Below are positions 27,409-36,145 of a stretch of DNA of 60,818 nt, piece by piece. The first letter of the stretch is position 1. Each line of letters starts with the position of its first letter. A program made the translations under genes and the position numbers. The stretch lies in assembly GCF_002116635.1 (NCBI RefSeq), contig NZ_LQPW01000029.1, positions 1-60,818 of the forward strand, read 5' to 3'. The DNA comes from Mycobacterium szulgai (GTDB lineage: Bacteria; Actinomycetota; Actinomycetes; Mycobacteriales; Mycobacteriaceae). The notes under the pieces were generated by a model. That model did not search any database. It had not been told where the DNA came from and was given only the letters and a program-made list of their open reading frames with translations.

Positions 27409-28040
27409 GCGGTCTGGGCGGAAAGCTTCCGGTACTCGAGGACCGTGTCGATGATGCCGTATTCCTTGGCGTCCTCGGCGGTCAGGATCTTGTCCCGATC
27501 GGTGTCCTTGCGGATGACGTCAGCGTCCTTGCCGGTGTGACGGGCCAAGGTGGTCTCCATCAGCGTGCGCATCCGCTCGATCTCGGCAGCCTGGATCTCC
27601 AGGTCGGAGAACTGCCCCTGGATCACGCCTGACAACGACGGCTGGTGGATCAGCACCCGGGCATTCGGCAGCGCCATGCGCTTACCCGGGGTTCCGGCGG
27701 CCAGCAACACCGCCGCGGCCGAAGCGGCCTGGCCTAGGCACACCGTCTGGATGTCGGCGCGGACGTACTGCATGGTGTCGTAGATCGCCATCAGCGAGGT
27801 GAAGCCGCCACCGGGCGAGTTGATGTACATGGTGATGTCGCGGTCGGGATCCAGCGACTCGAGCACCAGCAGCTGGGCCATGATGTCGTTCGCCGACGCG
27901 TCATCCACCTGGACGCCCAGGAAGATGATGCGTTCCTCGAACAGCTTGTTGTAGGGGTTGGATTCCTTGACGCCGAAGCTGGAGTGCTCGATGAACGACG
28001 GCAGGATATAGCGCGCCTGGGGCTGGGTCTGAGGGTTCAT
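27405..28040 (-). CDS. clpP2: ATP-dependent Clp protease proteolytic subunit 2
   Basis: ClpP2 (211 residues) forms one heptameric ring of the mixed ClpP1P2 protease. The serine-protease residues lie in [12 protein letters not shown] (Ser) and LIHQPS (His); the N-terminal part reads IERHSSFG-like (IEHSSFG) with a propeptide region. Start ATG 28040 overlaps the clpP1 stop by 4 bp, so the two subunits are made together. In mycobacteria both rings are needed for activity and the genes are essential. Confidence 0.97.
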   Translation of the reverse strand: MNPQTQPQARYILPSFIEHSSFGVKESNPYNKLFEERIIFLGVQVDDASANDIMAQLLVLESLDPDRDITMYINSPGGGFTSLMAIYDTMQYVRADIQTVCLGQAASAAAVLLAAGTPGKRMALPNARVLIHQPSLSGVIQGQFSDLEIQAAEIERMRTLMETTLARHTGKDADVIRKDTDRDKILTAEDAKEYGIIDTVLEYRKLSAQTA

Positions 28041-28642
28041 TCTGCTTCTCCGTTGACGTGGGCGGCGCGAGTGATGATGTGGTCGACGAAGCCGTATTCG
28101 AGCGCTTCTGGGGCGGTGAACCAGCGGTCGCGGTCCGAGTCGGCCTCGATGCGCTCGATCGGCTGCCCGGTGAACTCGGCGTTGAGCCGGAACATCTCTT
28201 TCTTGATGACGGCGAACTGCTCGGCCTGGATGGCGATGTCGGCGGCGCTACCGGTCACGCCGCCCAACGGCTGGTGCATCAGGATGCGCGCGTGCGGGAG
28301 CGCGTAGCGCTTGCCCTTGGTGCCCGCCGCCAACAGGAACTCACCCATCGAGGCGGCCATCCCCATCGCGTAGGTGGCGATGTCGCAGGGCGCCAGGACC
28401 ATGGTGTCGTAGATCGCCATGCCCGCACTGATCGAGCCGCCCGGGGAGTTGATGTAAAGGTGGATGTCCTTGTCCGCGTCCTCGGCGGCGAGCAACAGAA
28501 TCTGCGCGCACAACCGGTTGGCGACGTCGTCGTTCACCTCTGAACCCAGGAAGATGATGCGCTCTGCGAGCAAGCGCTCATAGACCGAGTCCGTGAGGTT
28601 GAGACCGGGTGAGGTCGAACGCATGTCAGGCACATTGCTCAC
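28037..28642 (-). CDS. clpP1: ATP-dependent Clp protease proteolytic subunit 1
   Basis: ClpP1 is the other ring subunit. From GTG 28642 it is 201 residues, with the conserved block [21 protein letters not shown] near the start (shown by its first residues). The active Ser is in GMAASMGEF and the His in [12 protein letters not shown] 28642 is preferred over the longer upstream reading because homologues begin here; ATG 28624 is possible. The promoter and a ClgR-like box lie upstream. Confidence 0.95.
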   Translation of the reverse strand: MSNVPDMRSTSPGLNLTDSVYERLLAERIIFLGSEVNDDVANRLCAQILLLAAEDADKDIHLYINSPGGSISAGMAIYDTMVLAPCDIATYAMGMAASMGEFLLAAGTKGKRYALPHARILMHQPLGGVTGSAADIAIQAEQFAVIKKEMFRLNAEFTGQPIERIEADSDRDRWFTAPEALEYGFVDHIITRAAHVNGEAE

Positions 28643-28680
28643 TGTGGGGATACCTGCTTTCTGAAGTTTCTTATGCACCG

Positions 28681-28686
28681 ACCCTA
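28681..28686 (-). promoter_or_regulatory. Putative -10 element for clpP1-clpP2
   Basis: TAGGGT on the minus strand fits the TAnnnT -10 consensus. Transcription would start near 28674, about 30 nt before the clpP1 GTG. The ClgR-like box is 53 bp further upstream. Confidence 0.4.
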
Positions 28687-28738
28687 ACCAACCTCGCCCG
28701 CTGTTTGCGGCCACGCACCCCCCTGAAATGGGCGCGTT

Positions 28739-28749
28739 CGCTCACAGCG
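28739..28749. promoter_or_regulatory. ClgR-like binding box upstream of clpP1-clpP2
   Basis: CGCTCACAGCG matches the core CGCYNANRGCG of the actinobacterial ClgR box. It lies between the tig stop and the clpP1 promoter, about 97 bp upstream of the clpP1 start. ClgR is known to activate clpP1P2 in M. tuberculosis and Corynebacterium. The clgR gene itself is not in this window. Confidence 0.6.
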
Positions 28750-28763
28750 TCAAGTTGGCCGCT

Positions 28764-30206
28764 CTAATCGGCCTTATCTGCGGCGGCCTCGTCGGTTTCG
28801 TCGGCCTTGTCGGTTTCGTCGATTTCGGTGGCTTCGGTGGCTTCGGTGGCTTCGGCGTCCAATAGGTCGGCGACGTCGTTCTCCGGGGGCGTGCCGAAGA
28901 ACTCACTGATATCGATCGTGTTGCCATCGGTATCGGTGACGGTCGCCGCCTGGGCCACCGCTCTGACCGCCAACTCGCGCCGCACATCGGCGAACATGGA
29001 CGGCAGCTGGTTGTTCTCCTGCAGATAGCCGAACAGTTGCTGCGGCTCGATGCCGTATTGCCGAGACGTCATCACCAGTCTTTCGGTGAGGTCTTCCTGG
29101 CCGACCTGAACCTTCAGGTCATCGGCCAAAGCGTCCAGCAGCAGCTGTCGCTTGACGTCCTTCTCCGAGGCGCTGCGCGCCTCCTCGTCGAACGCCTCGC
29201 GTGAGGAACCCTGCTCGGCGAGCAACTCGTTGAACCGCGCTTCGTCGTGGTTGAGGCCGCTCAGCGCGCTGTGCATGACGCTGTCGTACTGGGCCTGGAC
29301 ATAGGACTCCGGAAGCGGAACGTCAACCTGCTCGAGCAGAGCGTCGATCGTGGCGTTGCGAATCTGCTCGGCCTGTTGCGCACGCTTGGCCGCGCGCACC
29401 TGTTCGCCGAGGCTGGTACGCAGCTCTTCGATGGTGTCGAACTCGCTGGCCAGCTGCGCGAATTCGTCGTCGGGTTCGGGCAGTTCACGTTCCTTGACGG
29501 ACTTGACCGTGACAGTGACCTGCGCTTCCTCTCCGGCGTGCTCGCCGGTCGCCAATTTGGCGGTGAAGACCCGGGACTCATCGACCGAGAGGCCGACGAG
29601 TGCGTCGTCGAGGCCCGCGATGAGCCGGCCGGAGCCGACCTCATGGGACAGGCCCTCGGCGGCGGCGCCGGGCACCTCCTCGCCGTCAACTGTGGCGGAC
29701 AGGTCGATGGAAACGAAGTCGCCGGTCTCCACCGGCCGCTCCACCCCGGTCAGGGTGCCGAACCGGGCACGCAGCGACTGCAGTTCGGCGTCGACGTCGT
29801 CATCACTGACGTCGATCGGATCAACCGAGACCTTCAGCTCGCTCAGGTCCGGAAGGGAGATCTTGGGCCGGACGTCGACCTCGGCGGTGAAGGCCAGATC
29901 CTGGCCATACTCCTTTTTGGTCACCTCGATGTCGGGCCGGCCGAGCGGCTGGATCTCGGATTCGGCCAGCGCCTGTCCGTACCGGCTGGGCAGCGCGTCG
30001 TTGACGATCTGGTCCAGCATCGCCTCGCGTCCGAAGCGCGCCTCGAGCAGCTTGACGGGCGCCTTTCCCGGCCGAAAGCCAGGTAGCCGCACCTGCTTGG
30101 CCAGCTCCTTGTAGGCCCGCTGGAAATCAGGTTCCAGCTCGGCGAAAGGCACCTCGACATTGATGCGAACCCGAGTGGGGCTCAACTGCTCGACCGTGCT
30201 CTTCAC
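28764..30206 (-). CDS. tig: Trigger factor
   Basis: A ribosome-bound chaperone and peptidyl-prolyl isomerase of 480 residues. The N-terminal ribosome-binding domain carries the signature loop [10 protein letters not shown] near residues 38-47. The FKBP-like domain (about 155-240) and the helical C-terminal domain follow. The last 35 residues are an acidic low-complexity tail of EAT and DETD-type repeats. GTG 30206 is chosen for AAGGAGC upstream; a longer reading runs back into the tRNA-Pro gene and is rejected. It lies upstream of clpP1P2, the usual grouping of folding and degradation. Confidence 0.97.
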   Translation of the reverse strand: MKSTVEQLSPTRVRINVEVPFAELEPDFQRAYKELAKQVRLPGFRPGKAPVKLLEARFGREAMLDQIVNDALPSRYGQALAESEIQPLGRPDIEVTKKEYGQDLAFTAEVDVRPKISLPDLSELKVSVDPIDVSDDDVDAELQSLRARFGTLTGVERPVETGDFVSIDLSATVDGEEVPGAAAEGLSHEVGSGRLIAGLDDALVGLSVDESRVFTAKLATGEHAGEEAQVTVTVKSVKERELPEPDDEFAQLASEFDTIEELRTSLGEQVRAAKRAQQAEQIRNATIDALLEQVDVPLPESYVQAQYDSVMHSALSGLNHDEARFNELLAEQGSSREAFDEEARSASEKDVKRQLLLDALADDLKVQVGQEDLTERLVMTSRQYGIEPQQLFGYLQENNQLPSMFADVRRELAVRAVAQAATVTDTDGNTIDISEFFGTPPENDVADLLDAEATEATEATEIDETDKADETDEAAADKAD

Positions 30207-30243
30207 GGGTGTGCTCCTTGAGTTGTTCCGGCGTGAGTGCTTG

Positions 30244-30317
30244 TCGGGGTGACAGGATTTGAACCTGCGGCCTTCCGCTCCCAAAGCGGATGCGCTACCA
30301 AGCTGCGCTACACCCCG
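30244..30317 (-). tRNA. tRNA-Pro (anticodon TGG)
   Basis: The minus strand folds as a cloverleaf: acceptor CGGGGTG/CACCCCG, D-arm GCGC/GCGC, anticodon stem TCCGC/GCGGA with loop TTTGGGA (anticodon TGG) and T-arm with TTCAAAT. The discriminator is A. CCA is not encoded. It lies 37 bp upstream of tig on the same strand. Confidence 0.96.
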
Positions 30318-30451
30318 CACTGACCTCGCGATCCTACGGCCCGGCGGTACCAGGCCCGCAACGACCTCTCAGTCCTCACAGAGCGGTCACACAAGTGCGT
30401 CGATTAGATTTGATTCGCGCCACCACGTACAGTCTCGCTCGACTAATACAC

Positions 30452-30522
30452 GCGGGCGTAGCTCAATGGTAGAGCCCTAGTCTTCCAAACTAGCGACGCG
30501 GGTTCGATTCCCGTCGCCCGCT
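30452..30522 (+). tRNA. tRNA-Gly (anticodon TCC)
   Basis: GCGGGCG/CGCCCGC acceptor, D-arm GCTC/GAGC, anticodon stem CTAGT/ACTAG with loop CTTCCAA (anticodon TCC), T-loop TTCGATT, discriminator T. It is divergent from tRNA-Pro by 134 bp and lies 32 bp before lipP. Confidence 0.96.
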
Positions 30523-30554
30523 CCGATGAGCTTCTTGCTCAGCAGAAAGGCGCC

Positions 30555-31739
30555 ATGCGCGACCTCGAAATCCACGGCTCATGCGCGTCCGACTTCGTCA
30601 GGGTTCGTGAGTCGTTCGAGCGCAATTTTGCGCAGCGCAGCGAGATCGGCGCGGCCGTCGCGGTGTGGGTGGACGGCGATCTCGTCGTCAACTTGTGGGG
30701 CGGTTCGGCTGACGCCGCAGGCACCCGGCCCTGGCGAGAGAACACCCTGGCCACCGTGTTGTCCGGCAGCAAGGCGCTAACCGCAACCTGCGTCCACCAA
30801 CTCGCCGATCGTGGGGAGCTGGATCTCAATTCACCGGTGGCCAGGTACTGGCCGGAATTCGGCCAGGCCGGCAAGGAAGCCATCACACTGGCCATGGTGC
30901 TCAGCCACCGCTCCGGAGTGATCGGACCAAACCGGCGGATGAACTGGCAGGACGTCACCGACTGGGACTTCGTCTGCGGGCAACTGGCCATCGCCGAACC
31001 GTGGTGGGAACCAGGCAGCGCACAGGGTTACCACATGACCACCTTCGGTTTCATCCTCGGCGAGGTGTTTCGAAGGGTCACCGGACGCACGGTCGGGCAA
31101 TACCTGCGCACCGAGATCGCCGACGCCATCGGCGCCGACGTCCACATCGGCCTGAACCCGTTCGAACAGCGCCGCTGCGCCGATCGGGTGAACAAACCGC
31201 ACGCCAGAGACCTGCTGGCCGACGTCGGAGCCCCGGGCTACCCGACCAGCCTGGACGAACATCCCAAAGCGGCGCTCTCGATTTCGATGGGGTTCGCACC
31301 CGACGACGAACTGGCCTCACACGATCTGCGGCTGTGGCGTCAGCTTGAGTTCCCCGGCACCAACGCGCAGGTGTCGGCACTGGGCTTGGCGACGTTCTAT
31401 AACGCCCTGGCGTGCGAGAAACTGCTCAGCCGCGAACACATGGACCTGGTCCGGGTGTCGCAGGGTGGCTTCGACACCGATCTGGTGCTCGGTCCCCGGG
31501 TCGCCGACCACGGGTGGGGGCTGGGCTACATGCTTAACCAGCGTCGCATCAACGGGCCCAACCGCTGGATCTTCGGCCACGGTGGGCTGGGCGGCTCCTT
31601 TGGGTTCGTCGACCTCGAACACCGGATCGGTTACGGGTATGTGATGAACCGCTTCGACGCCAGTAAGGCCAACGCCGACCCGCGCAGCGTTGCGCTCAGC
31701 AACGAGGTCTACGCGGTGCTCGGCGTCAAGCCCGACTGA
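30555..31739 (+). CDS. lipP: Serine beta-lactamase-like carboxylesterase
   Basis: This 394-residue protein of the class C beta-lactamase / esterase family has the catalytic SGSK (Ser70, Lys73) and Tyr159 in GYHMTT. A glycine-rich GHGGLGGSFGF stretch near the C-terminus replaces the KTG box. No signal peptide is seen, so it is probably cytosolic. The family hydrolyses short-chain esters; the natural substrate is unknown. It corresponds by position to lipP (Rv2463). It begins 32 bp after tRNA-Gly and ends at a bidirectional hairpin. Confidence 0.9.
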   Translation: MRDLEIHGSCASDFVRVRESFERNFAQRSEIGAAVAVWVDGDLVVNLWGGSADAAGTRPWRENTLATVLSGSKALTATCVHQLADRGELDLNSPVARYWPEFGQAGKEAITLAMVLSHRSGVIGPNRRMNWQDVTDWDFVCGQLAIAEPWWEPGSAQGYHMTTFGFILGEVFRRVTGRTVGQYLRTEIADAIGADVHIGLNPFEQRRCADRVNKPHARDLLADVGAPGYPTSLDEHPKAALSISMGFAPDDELASHDLRLWRQLEFPGTNAQVSALGLATFYNALACEKLLSREHMDLVRVSQGGFDTDLVLGPRVADHGWGLGYMLNQRRINGPNRWIFGHGGLGGSFGFVDLEHRIGYGYVMNRFDASKANADPRSVALSNEVYAVLGVKPD

Positions 31740-31758
31740 CCCGACAGAATTTGTCGGG
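31740..31758. terminator. Hairpin between convergent lipP and the Gly/Pro-rich gene
   Basis: CCCGACA (31740-31746) and TGTCGGG (31752-31758) form a 7-bp stem with a 5-nt loop, in the 21-bp gap between the two convergent stops. It can serve both genes. Confidence 0.6.
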
Positions 31759-31760
31759 GC

Positions 31761-32087
31761 CTACCGTGGGCCCCCGGAACCGCCAGGGCCGCCTGGCCCG
31801 CCGGATCCCGGACCACCAGGCCCGCCGGGTCCGCCTGGTCCGCCCGGTCCGCCCGGTCCGTGACCGACGCCGCCGGGGTGAGGGTTGGGGCCAGGCCCAC
31901 GCCAGTTGTCGTGACAGGCGCCCCAATCCCAGTTGTCGCCCCACCCGGGGTCCCAGAAGTCACCTGGGCACCACTGGGGCAACGGTCCCGGCTGAGCGTG
32001 CGCGTCAGCGGCGACACCCAGACCACCGAGTCCTAAGCCGGCAGTCAGAGCGAAAGTTGTTGCAGCTAAACGTAATGAGGTTCGCAT
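31761..32087 (-). CDS. Small exported Gly/Pro-rich protein
   Basis: From ATG 32087 the product is 108 residues. A typical signal peptide ends ADAHAQP (cleavage near residue 31). The next 40 residues are rich in Trp, Asp and Asn with two Cys (QWCPGDFWDPGWG and WGACHDNW). The tail is made of GPGGPGG and GGPGG-type repeats. ORFs starting further upstream would put the signal peptide inside and are rejected. It is probably secreted or cell-wall associated, the two Cys perhaps forming a disulfide. The family of short mycobacterial secreted proteins with this Trp/Cys core has no known function. I do not recall it in H37Rv at this site. Confidence 0.75.
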   Translation of the reverse strand: MRTSLRLAATTFALTAGLGLGGLGVAADAHAQPGPLPQWCPGDFWDPGWGDNWDWGACHDNWRGPGPNPHPGGVGHGPGGPGGPGGPGGPGGPGSGGPGGPGGSGGPR

Positions 32088-32142
32088 AGCAGTTACAGGT
32101 ACCCACCGAACCTGAAGTGAAACTGTAGCTTCGGCGGCCCGA

Positions 32143-32949
32143 TCACGTTTGGCAGGTCGGACACCAGAACACGTTGCGGCCTTCCAGTACCGCAGTGCTG
32201 ATTGTTTCCCCGCACACCCGGCACGGATCGCCGGCGCGCCGGTACACATAGGTGCGGGGGCGTCCCGGCCCATATGAAGGCGCTCCGTGGTCGTGCTCGG
32301 GATGTACGACGACAATCTTGCCGCGCCGCAATCCGACCTTCATCAGCGCCACCAGATCCGTCCAAGCCGCGTCGAACTCCGCTTCCGACACCTGCTGGCC
32401 GATCCGGTACGGATCGATACCGTGCCGGTACAGCAACTCGCTGCGATAGACGTTGCCCACTCCGGCGATCACCGTCTGATCCATCAACAGTGCGCCGATA
32501 GGCCTGCGCGACTTGGCAATTCGCTTCCAAGCCCAAGAGGGGTCGGCGTCTCCGCGCAACGGATCGGGTCCGAGGCGGGCCACCACCTCCGAGACGTGGC
32601 CTTCGTCGATCAACTCGCACACAGTCGGACCGCGCAAATCGGTGCCATACTCCGCGCCGACCATCCGCATCCGCACCTGACCGACCGCGTCGGGCAGGGG
32701 TGCATCGGCGGGGCGTGCCCACTCGGTGAACGTGCCGTACAGCCCGAGGTGTACATGCACGATCGAGCCACCGTCGTAGTGGTGGAAGAGGTGCTTTCCC
32801 CAGACGCTGGTGCGCCGCAAGACGCGACCGTTCACCGCGGCAGCTGAGTCGGCGAATCGGCCCTGCGGACTGGTGACCGCTACGGGCCCACCGGCGAAGC
32901 GGCGCTGATGCAGCCGGGCCAGCCGGTGCAGCGTATGCCCTTCGGGCAC
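32143..32949 (-). CDS. nei1: Fpg/Nei-family DNA glycosylase
   Basis: This 268-residue base-excision enzyme removes oxidised bases. From GTG 32949 it reads MPEGHTLHRLA, placing the catalytic Pro and Glu at 2 and 3 as in the Nei branch. The helix-two-turn-helix and a C-terminal zinc finger (CRVCGETI and CPTCQ) are intact. It starts 4 bp after the rpiB stop and forms a pair with it. In M. tuberculosis the gene at this position is Rv2464c, described as an endonuclease VIII (Nei1). Confidence 0.92.
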   Translation of the reverse strand: MPEGHTLHRLARLHQRRFAGGPVAVTSPQGRFADSAAAVNGRVLRRTSVWGKHLFHHYDGGSIVHVHLGLYGTFTEWARPADAPLPDAVGQVRMRMVGAEYGTDLRGPTVCELIDEGHVSEVVARLGPDPLRGDADPSWAWKRIAKSRRPIGALLMDQTVIAGVGNVYRSELLYRHGIDPYRIGQQVSEAEFDAAWTDLVALMKVGLRRGKIVVVHPEHDHGAPSYGPGRPRTYVYRRAGDPCRVCGETISTAVLEGRNVFWCPTCQT

Positions 32950-32953
32950 GGCC

Positions 32954-33442
32954 TCAGGCCGAAGCGCCGGGCACGGGCGGCGCTTCGTGGGTACGTTCGT
33001 ATTCGGTGAGAATGTCGATACGCCGTTGGTGGCGTTCGGCTTTCGACCACGGGGTGGCGATGAACGCGTCGACGATGGCCAGAGCCTGCTCCACCGTGTG
33101 CATACGGCCGCCGATGCCGATCAGCTGCGCGTTGTTGTGTTCGCGCGCCAGTGTTGCGGTTTCCACACTCCAGGCCAGCGCGCAGCGAGCGCCCGGCACC
33201 TTGTTAGCGGCAATCTGTTCGCCGTTGCCGGATCCACCCAGCACGAGGCCCAGGCTGCCGGGATCGGCCACCGTGCGCGTTGCAGCGGCGATGCAGAATG
33301 CCGGGTAGTCGTCGTCGGCGTCGTAGCCGAAAGCGCCGCAATCGATCGGCTCGTGGCCGGATTTCTTCAAGTGCTCGATGATCTGCTGTTTGAGCTCATA
33401 TCCGGCGTGGTCGGCACCCAGGTAGACGCGCATGCCCGACAT
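32954..33442 (-). CDS. rpiB: Ribose-5-phosphate isomerase B
   Basis: This 162-residue enzyme interconverts ribose 5-phosphate and ribulose 5-phosphate. It starts MSGMRVYLGADHAGYELK. The active loop GSGNGEQIAANK carries the catalytic Glu used in the mycobacterial RpiB type, which lacks the Cys base of the E. coli enzyme. A C-terminal extension ends EAPPVPGASA. It sits 4 bp before the glycosylase gene, same strand. Confidence 0.96.
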   Translation of the reverse strand: MSGMRVYLGADHAGYELKQQIIEHLKKSGHEPIDCGAFGYDADDDYPAFCIAAATRTVADPGSLGLVLGGSGNGEQIAANKVPGARCALAWSVETATLAREHNNAQLIGIGGRMHTVEQALAIVDAFIATPWSKAERHQRRIDILTEYERTHEAPPVPGASA

Positions 33443-33490
33443 TCTGCACCATGCGTGCCGGGGCCCTTGCGGGCCTGACGCGGCGCGCCG

Positions 33491-34102
33491 TTAGTCGAAG
33501 TCGGGGCGCTCGGTACGAGTTCGCTTGAGCTCGAAGAAATGTGGATACGCCGCGAAAGTCACCGATGCGTCCCAGAGTTCTCCGGCCTGCTCGCCGCGCG
33601 GAATCTTGGAAAGCACGGGCCCGAAGAACGCCACACCGTTGACGTGGATGGTTGGTGTGCCTACGTCGTCGCCGACCGGATCCATGCCTGCGTGGTGGCT
33701 CTTGCGCAGCGCTTCGTCGTAGGCGTCGCTGGTTGCGGCCTGGGCCAGTTCGGCGGGCAGGCCCGCATCGGCCAGAGACAGTTTGATGACCTCGTCGAGC
33801 TCTTTGTTGCCTTCGTTATGGATTCGGGTGCCCATGGCTGTGTACAGCGGCTCAAGGACTTTGGCCCCATGCGCCTGCTCGGCGGCGATCGCGACCCGCA
33901 CCGGACCCCAGGCCCTGGCCATGTTCTCCCGGTATTGCTCGGGCAGCCCTTCCCGGTTTTCGTTGAGCACCGCCAGGCTCATGACGTGGAAGTTCACCTC
34001 GATGTCGCGCACCTTCTCAACCTCGAGAATCCAGCGCGAGGTGATCCAGCACCACGGGCACAACGGATCGAACCAGAAATCGGCAACAGACTTTTCGGCC
34101 AT
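33491..34102 (-). CDS. DsbA-fold mycothiol-dependent oxidoreductase (Rv2466c-like)
   Basis: This 203-residue thioredoxin/DsbA-like protein has a CPWC active site (Cys15, Cys18) in [11 protein letters not shown] and an all-helical insertion. It has no signal peptide, so it is cytosolic. In M. tuberculosis the Rv2466c protein is a mycothiol-linked nitroreductase or mycoredoxin that activates the prodrug TP053 and is induced by oxidative stress. The close similarity supports the same role here. It lies 48 bp upstream of rpiB. Confidence 0.9.
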   Translation of the reverse strand: MAEKSVADFWFDPLCPWCWITSRWILEVEKVRDIEVNFHVMSLAVLNENREGLPEQYRENMARAWGPVRVAIAAEQAHGAKVLEPLYTAMGTRIHNEGNKELDEVIKLSLADAGLPAELAQAATSDAYDEALRKSHHAGMDPVGDDVGTPTIHVNGVAFFGPVLSKIPRGEQAGELWDASVTFAAYPHFFELKRTRTERPDFD

Positions 34103-34231
34103 TAGGTAGTCATCTCCCTGTCATTTCGCTGCCGTCTCGCTGAGCATCAAGACGGTCAGAACACCGCTCAGCACAACCGTAGTCGCGTGGAAACTGTTCC
34201 CCGCGAGCGTGCTTTGACCTGCCGGACTCGC

Positions 34232-35947
34232 TCAGCCCGCTTGACCGGCATTGCCGTCGGCGCCGGAGGTACCCGTCGCGCCGGTATTGCCGGCCGCGGC
34301 GGGGCCGTTGGCGCCGATTCCGCCGGCGCCGCCCAGGCCGCCGGAGCCACCCGCGCCACCGCCGCCCGCGGCGCCACCAAGACCCGATCCGCCCGAGTGG
34401 CCGATGAATCCGGCCGCACCACCGGCGCCACCATTGCCGCCGTCGCCGCCGTCACCGCCGCCACCACCGGTGCCGCCGTCGCCGCCTGCTCCGCCCTGGC
34501 CCATGGTTGCGGTCACGTTTCTGTTGGCGCCGCCGGTGCCCCCGTCGCCGCCTAGACCACCGAAGCCGCCGGTGGAGCCAGCGCCACCCAGACCACCAGC
34601 TCCCCCGGCACCGCCGGTGCCGCCGTCACCGATCAGCCAGCCGCCGCGACCTCCGGCGCCACCGGTACCGCCGTGGCCGCCAAGACCACCGCCAACGCCA
34701 TCACCACCTCGTCCGCCCAGACCACCGTTGCCGCCGGTGAGCGGGACCAGATCCCCGTTGCCGTCGGCGCTGCCTCCGGTGCCGCCAGCACCACCCATCG
34801 CTCCGGTCCCGCCCGCTCCGCCGTCGCCGCCGTCACCCCCGACGGTGACGGTCCTGCCGTTGACGGCCTGCGTAGTGGCGGCGCCGCCGGCACCGCCGGC
34901 CCCTCCCATCGCGCCAGCGCCACCGTCGCCGCCGTTGCCGCCGTTGCCGCCCACCGCACTCACCGACGAAACGGAACCGGCGCCGCTTGCGGTGCCCCCG
35001 GTGCCACCGGCCCCGCCCATTGCTCCTGGGCCGCCATCGCCACCCTTGCCACCATCGCCCCCCACGATCCCGGCGGCACCTGAGTTCGCCGCCGCGCCGC
35101 CGTGGCCGCCGACGCCCCCGATCTGCCCCGTGGCGGTGCCGTCACTGCCATTGCCGCCGTTTGCCGCGACGCCGTTGATCTTGTCCTGTCCTGCGCTGCC
35201 GTTTTGGGCGTAGGTGTAGGGCGAGCCGGCCGGACCTGGGTTAACGCCATTGGCGCCGGTCCCACCGGCACCGCCGACCCCACCGTCGCCGCCAGTCCCC
35301 CACAGCCCGGCGTCGCCACCCGCACCACCGTTGCCGCCCACGCCGCCGCCGACACCGAATCCGCCCGCGCCGCCGTTGCCGCCGTTGCCGAACCACATGC
35401 CGCCGGCCCCGCCGGCGCCGCCGCGCTGACCGGGCGCGCCGGCTCCCCCGTTGCCGCCGTTACCGATCAGTCCCGCGGCGCCGCCCGCACCACCGTTCTG
35501 ACCGATGCCGCCGGCTCCGCCGTTGCCGCCGTTACCCCACAGCAAGCCGCCGTCGCCGCCACGCTGACCGGGTGCGCCGTTCGCGCCATTGCCGATCAGC
35601 GGGCGGCCCAGCAGGGCCTCGGCGGGGGCATTCACCGCATCGAGCGCCTGCTGCAGTGGCGAGGCGTTCGTTGCCTCGGCGCCTGCATAGGCGACGCTCG
35701 CGCCGCTCAACGCGCGGACGAACTGGTCATGGAAGCTGGCTACTTGAGCACTGAGGGCCTGATAGGCCTGGCCGTGGGCACCGAAGATGGTGGCAATTCC
35801 AGTCGAGATCTCATCGGTAGCCGCGGCGACCAGCCCGGTGGTCGAGTGAGCCGCCGCGGCGTTGGCAGCGCTGATCGCCGAACCGATATCCGTCAGATCC
35901 GCCGTCGCCGTCGCCAGCATCTCCGGCGTCACAATCGCAAATGACAT
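34232..35947 (-). CDS. PE_PGRS family protein (complete)
   Basis: The protein has 571 residues. The PE domain ([14 protein letters not shown] to [12 protein letters not shown]) covers residues 1-115, and a long PGRS region of GGAGG, GGNGG and GGDGG repeats follows. A short non-repeat island (near residues 244-275, with YTYAQNG) interrupts the repeats. ATG 35947 has TAGGAGG 9 nt upstream and the family MSFAIV start; the longer frame to 36019 is rejected. It is divergent from pepN and lies between the Rv2466c-like gene and pepN. PE domains direct ESX-5 export; function is unknown. No PE_PGRS is recalled here in H37Rv. Confidence 0.95.
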   Translation of the reverse strand: MSFAIVTPEMLATATADLTDIGSAISAANAAAAHSTTGLVAAATDEISTGIATIFGAHGQAYQALSAQVASFHDQFVRALSGASVAYAGAEATNASPLQQALDAVNAPAEALLGRPLIGNGANGAPGQRGGDGGLLWGNGGNGGAGGIGQNGGAGGAAGLIGNGGNGGAGAPGQRGGAGGAGGMWFGNGGNGGAGGFGVGGGVGGNGGAGGDAGLWGTGGDGGVGGAGGTGANGVNPGPAGSPYTYAQNGSAGQDKINGVAANGGNGSDGTATGQIGGVGGHGGAAANSGAAGIVGGDGGKGGDGGPGAMGGAGGTGGTASGAGSVSSVSAVGGNGGNGGDGGAGAMGGAGGAGGAATTQAVNGRTVTVGGDGGDGGAGGTGAMGGAGGTGGSADGNGDLVPLTGGNGGLGGRGGDGVGGGLGGHGGTGGAGGRGGWLIGDGGTGGAGGAGGLGGAGSTGGFGGLGGDGGTGGANRNVTATMGQGGAGGDGGTGGGGGDGGDGGNGGAGGAAGFIGHSGGSGLGGAAGGGGAGGSGGLGGAGGIGANGPAAAGNTGATGTSGADGNAGQAG

Positions 35948-36132
35948 GCACAGCCTCCTACCGTAAAAGTGCATTGATATACACGGTGGAACGGCCCGAG
36001 ACGTTCGATAGAAAGGCATACCGGTTGGACTAGGCGGAGCGGTCGTTTCGGTGGATTCTTGAATGCCACACTGCCGACACGACTTTGGATGTCCGCCGGC
36101 GACGCGCTCTGACCCTTCGGTTGGCCAGCCGA

Positions 36133-36138
36133 TATGTT
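36133..36138 (+). promoter_or_regulatory. Putative -10 element for pepN (leaderless)
   Basis: TATGTT fits TAnnnT and ends 7 nt before the GTG start at 36146. No ribosome-binding site is visible. A leaderless transcript is likely. Confidence 0.45.
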
Positions 36139-36145
36139 GTAGCCC

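Noticed and set aside
30244..30522. tRNA-Pro and tRNA-Gly pair as a prophage or island attachment site
   Set aside because: No integrase, no direct repeat of the tRNA 3' end and no compositional island is seen next to them.
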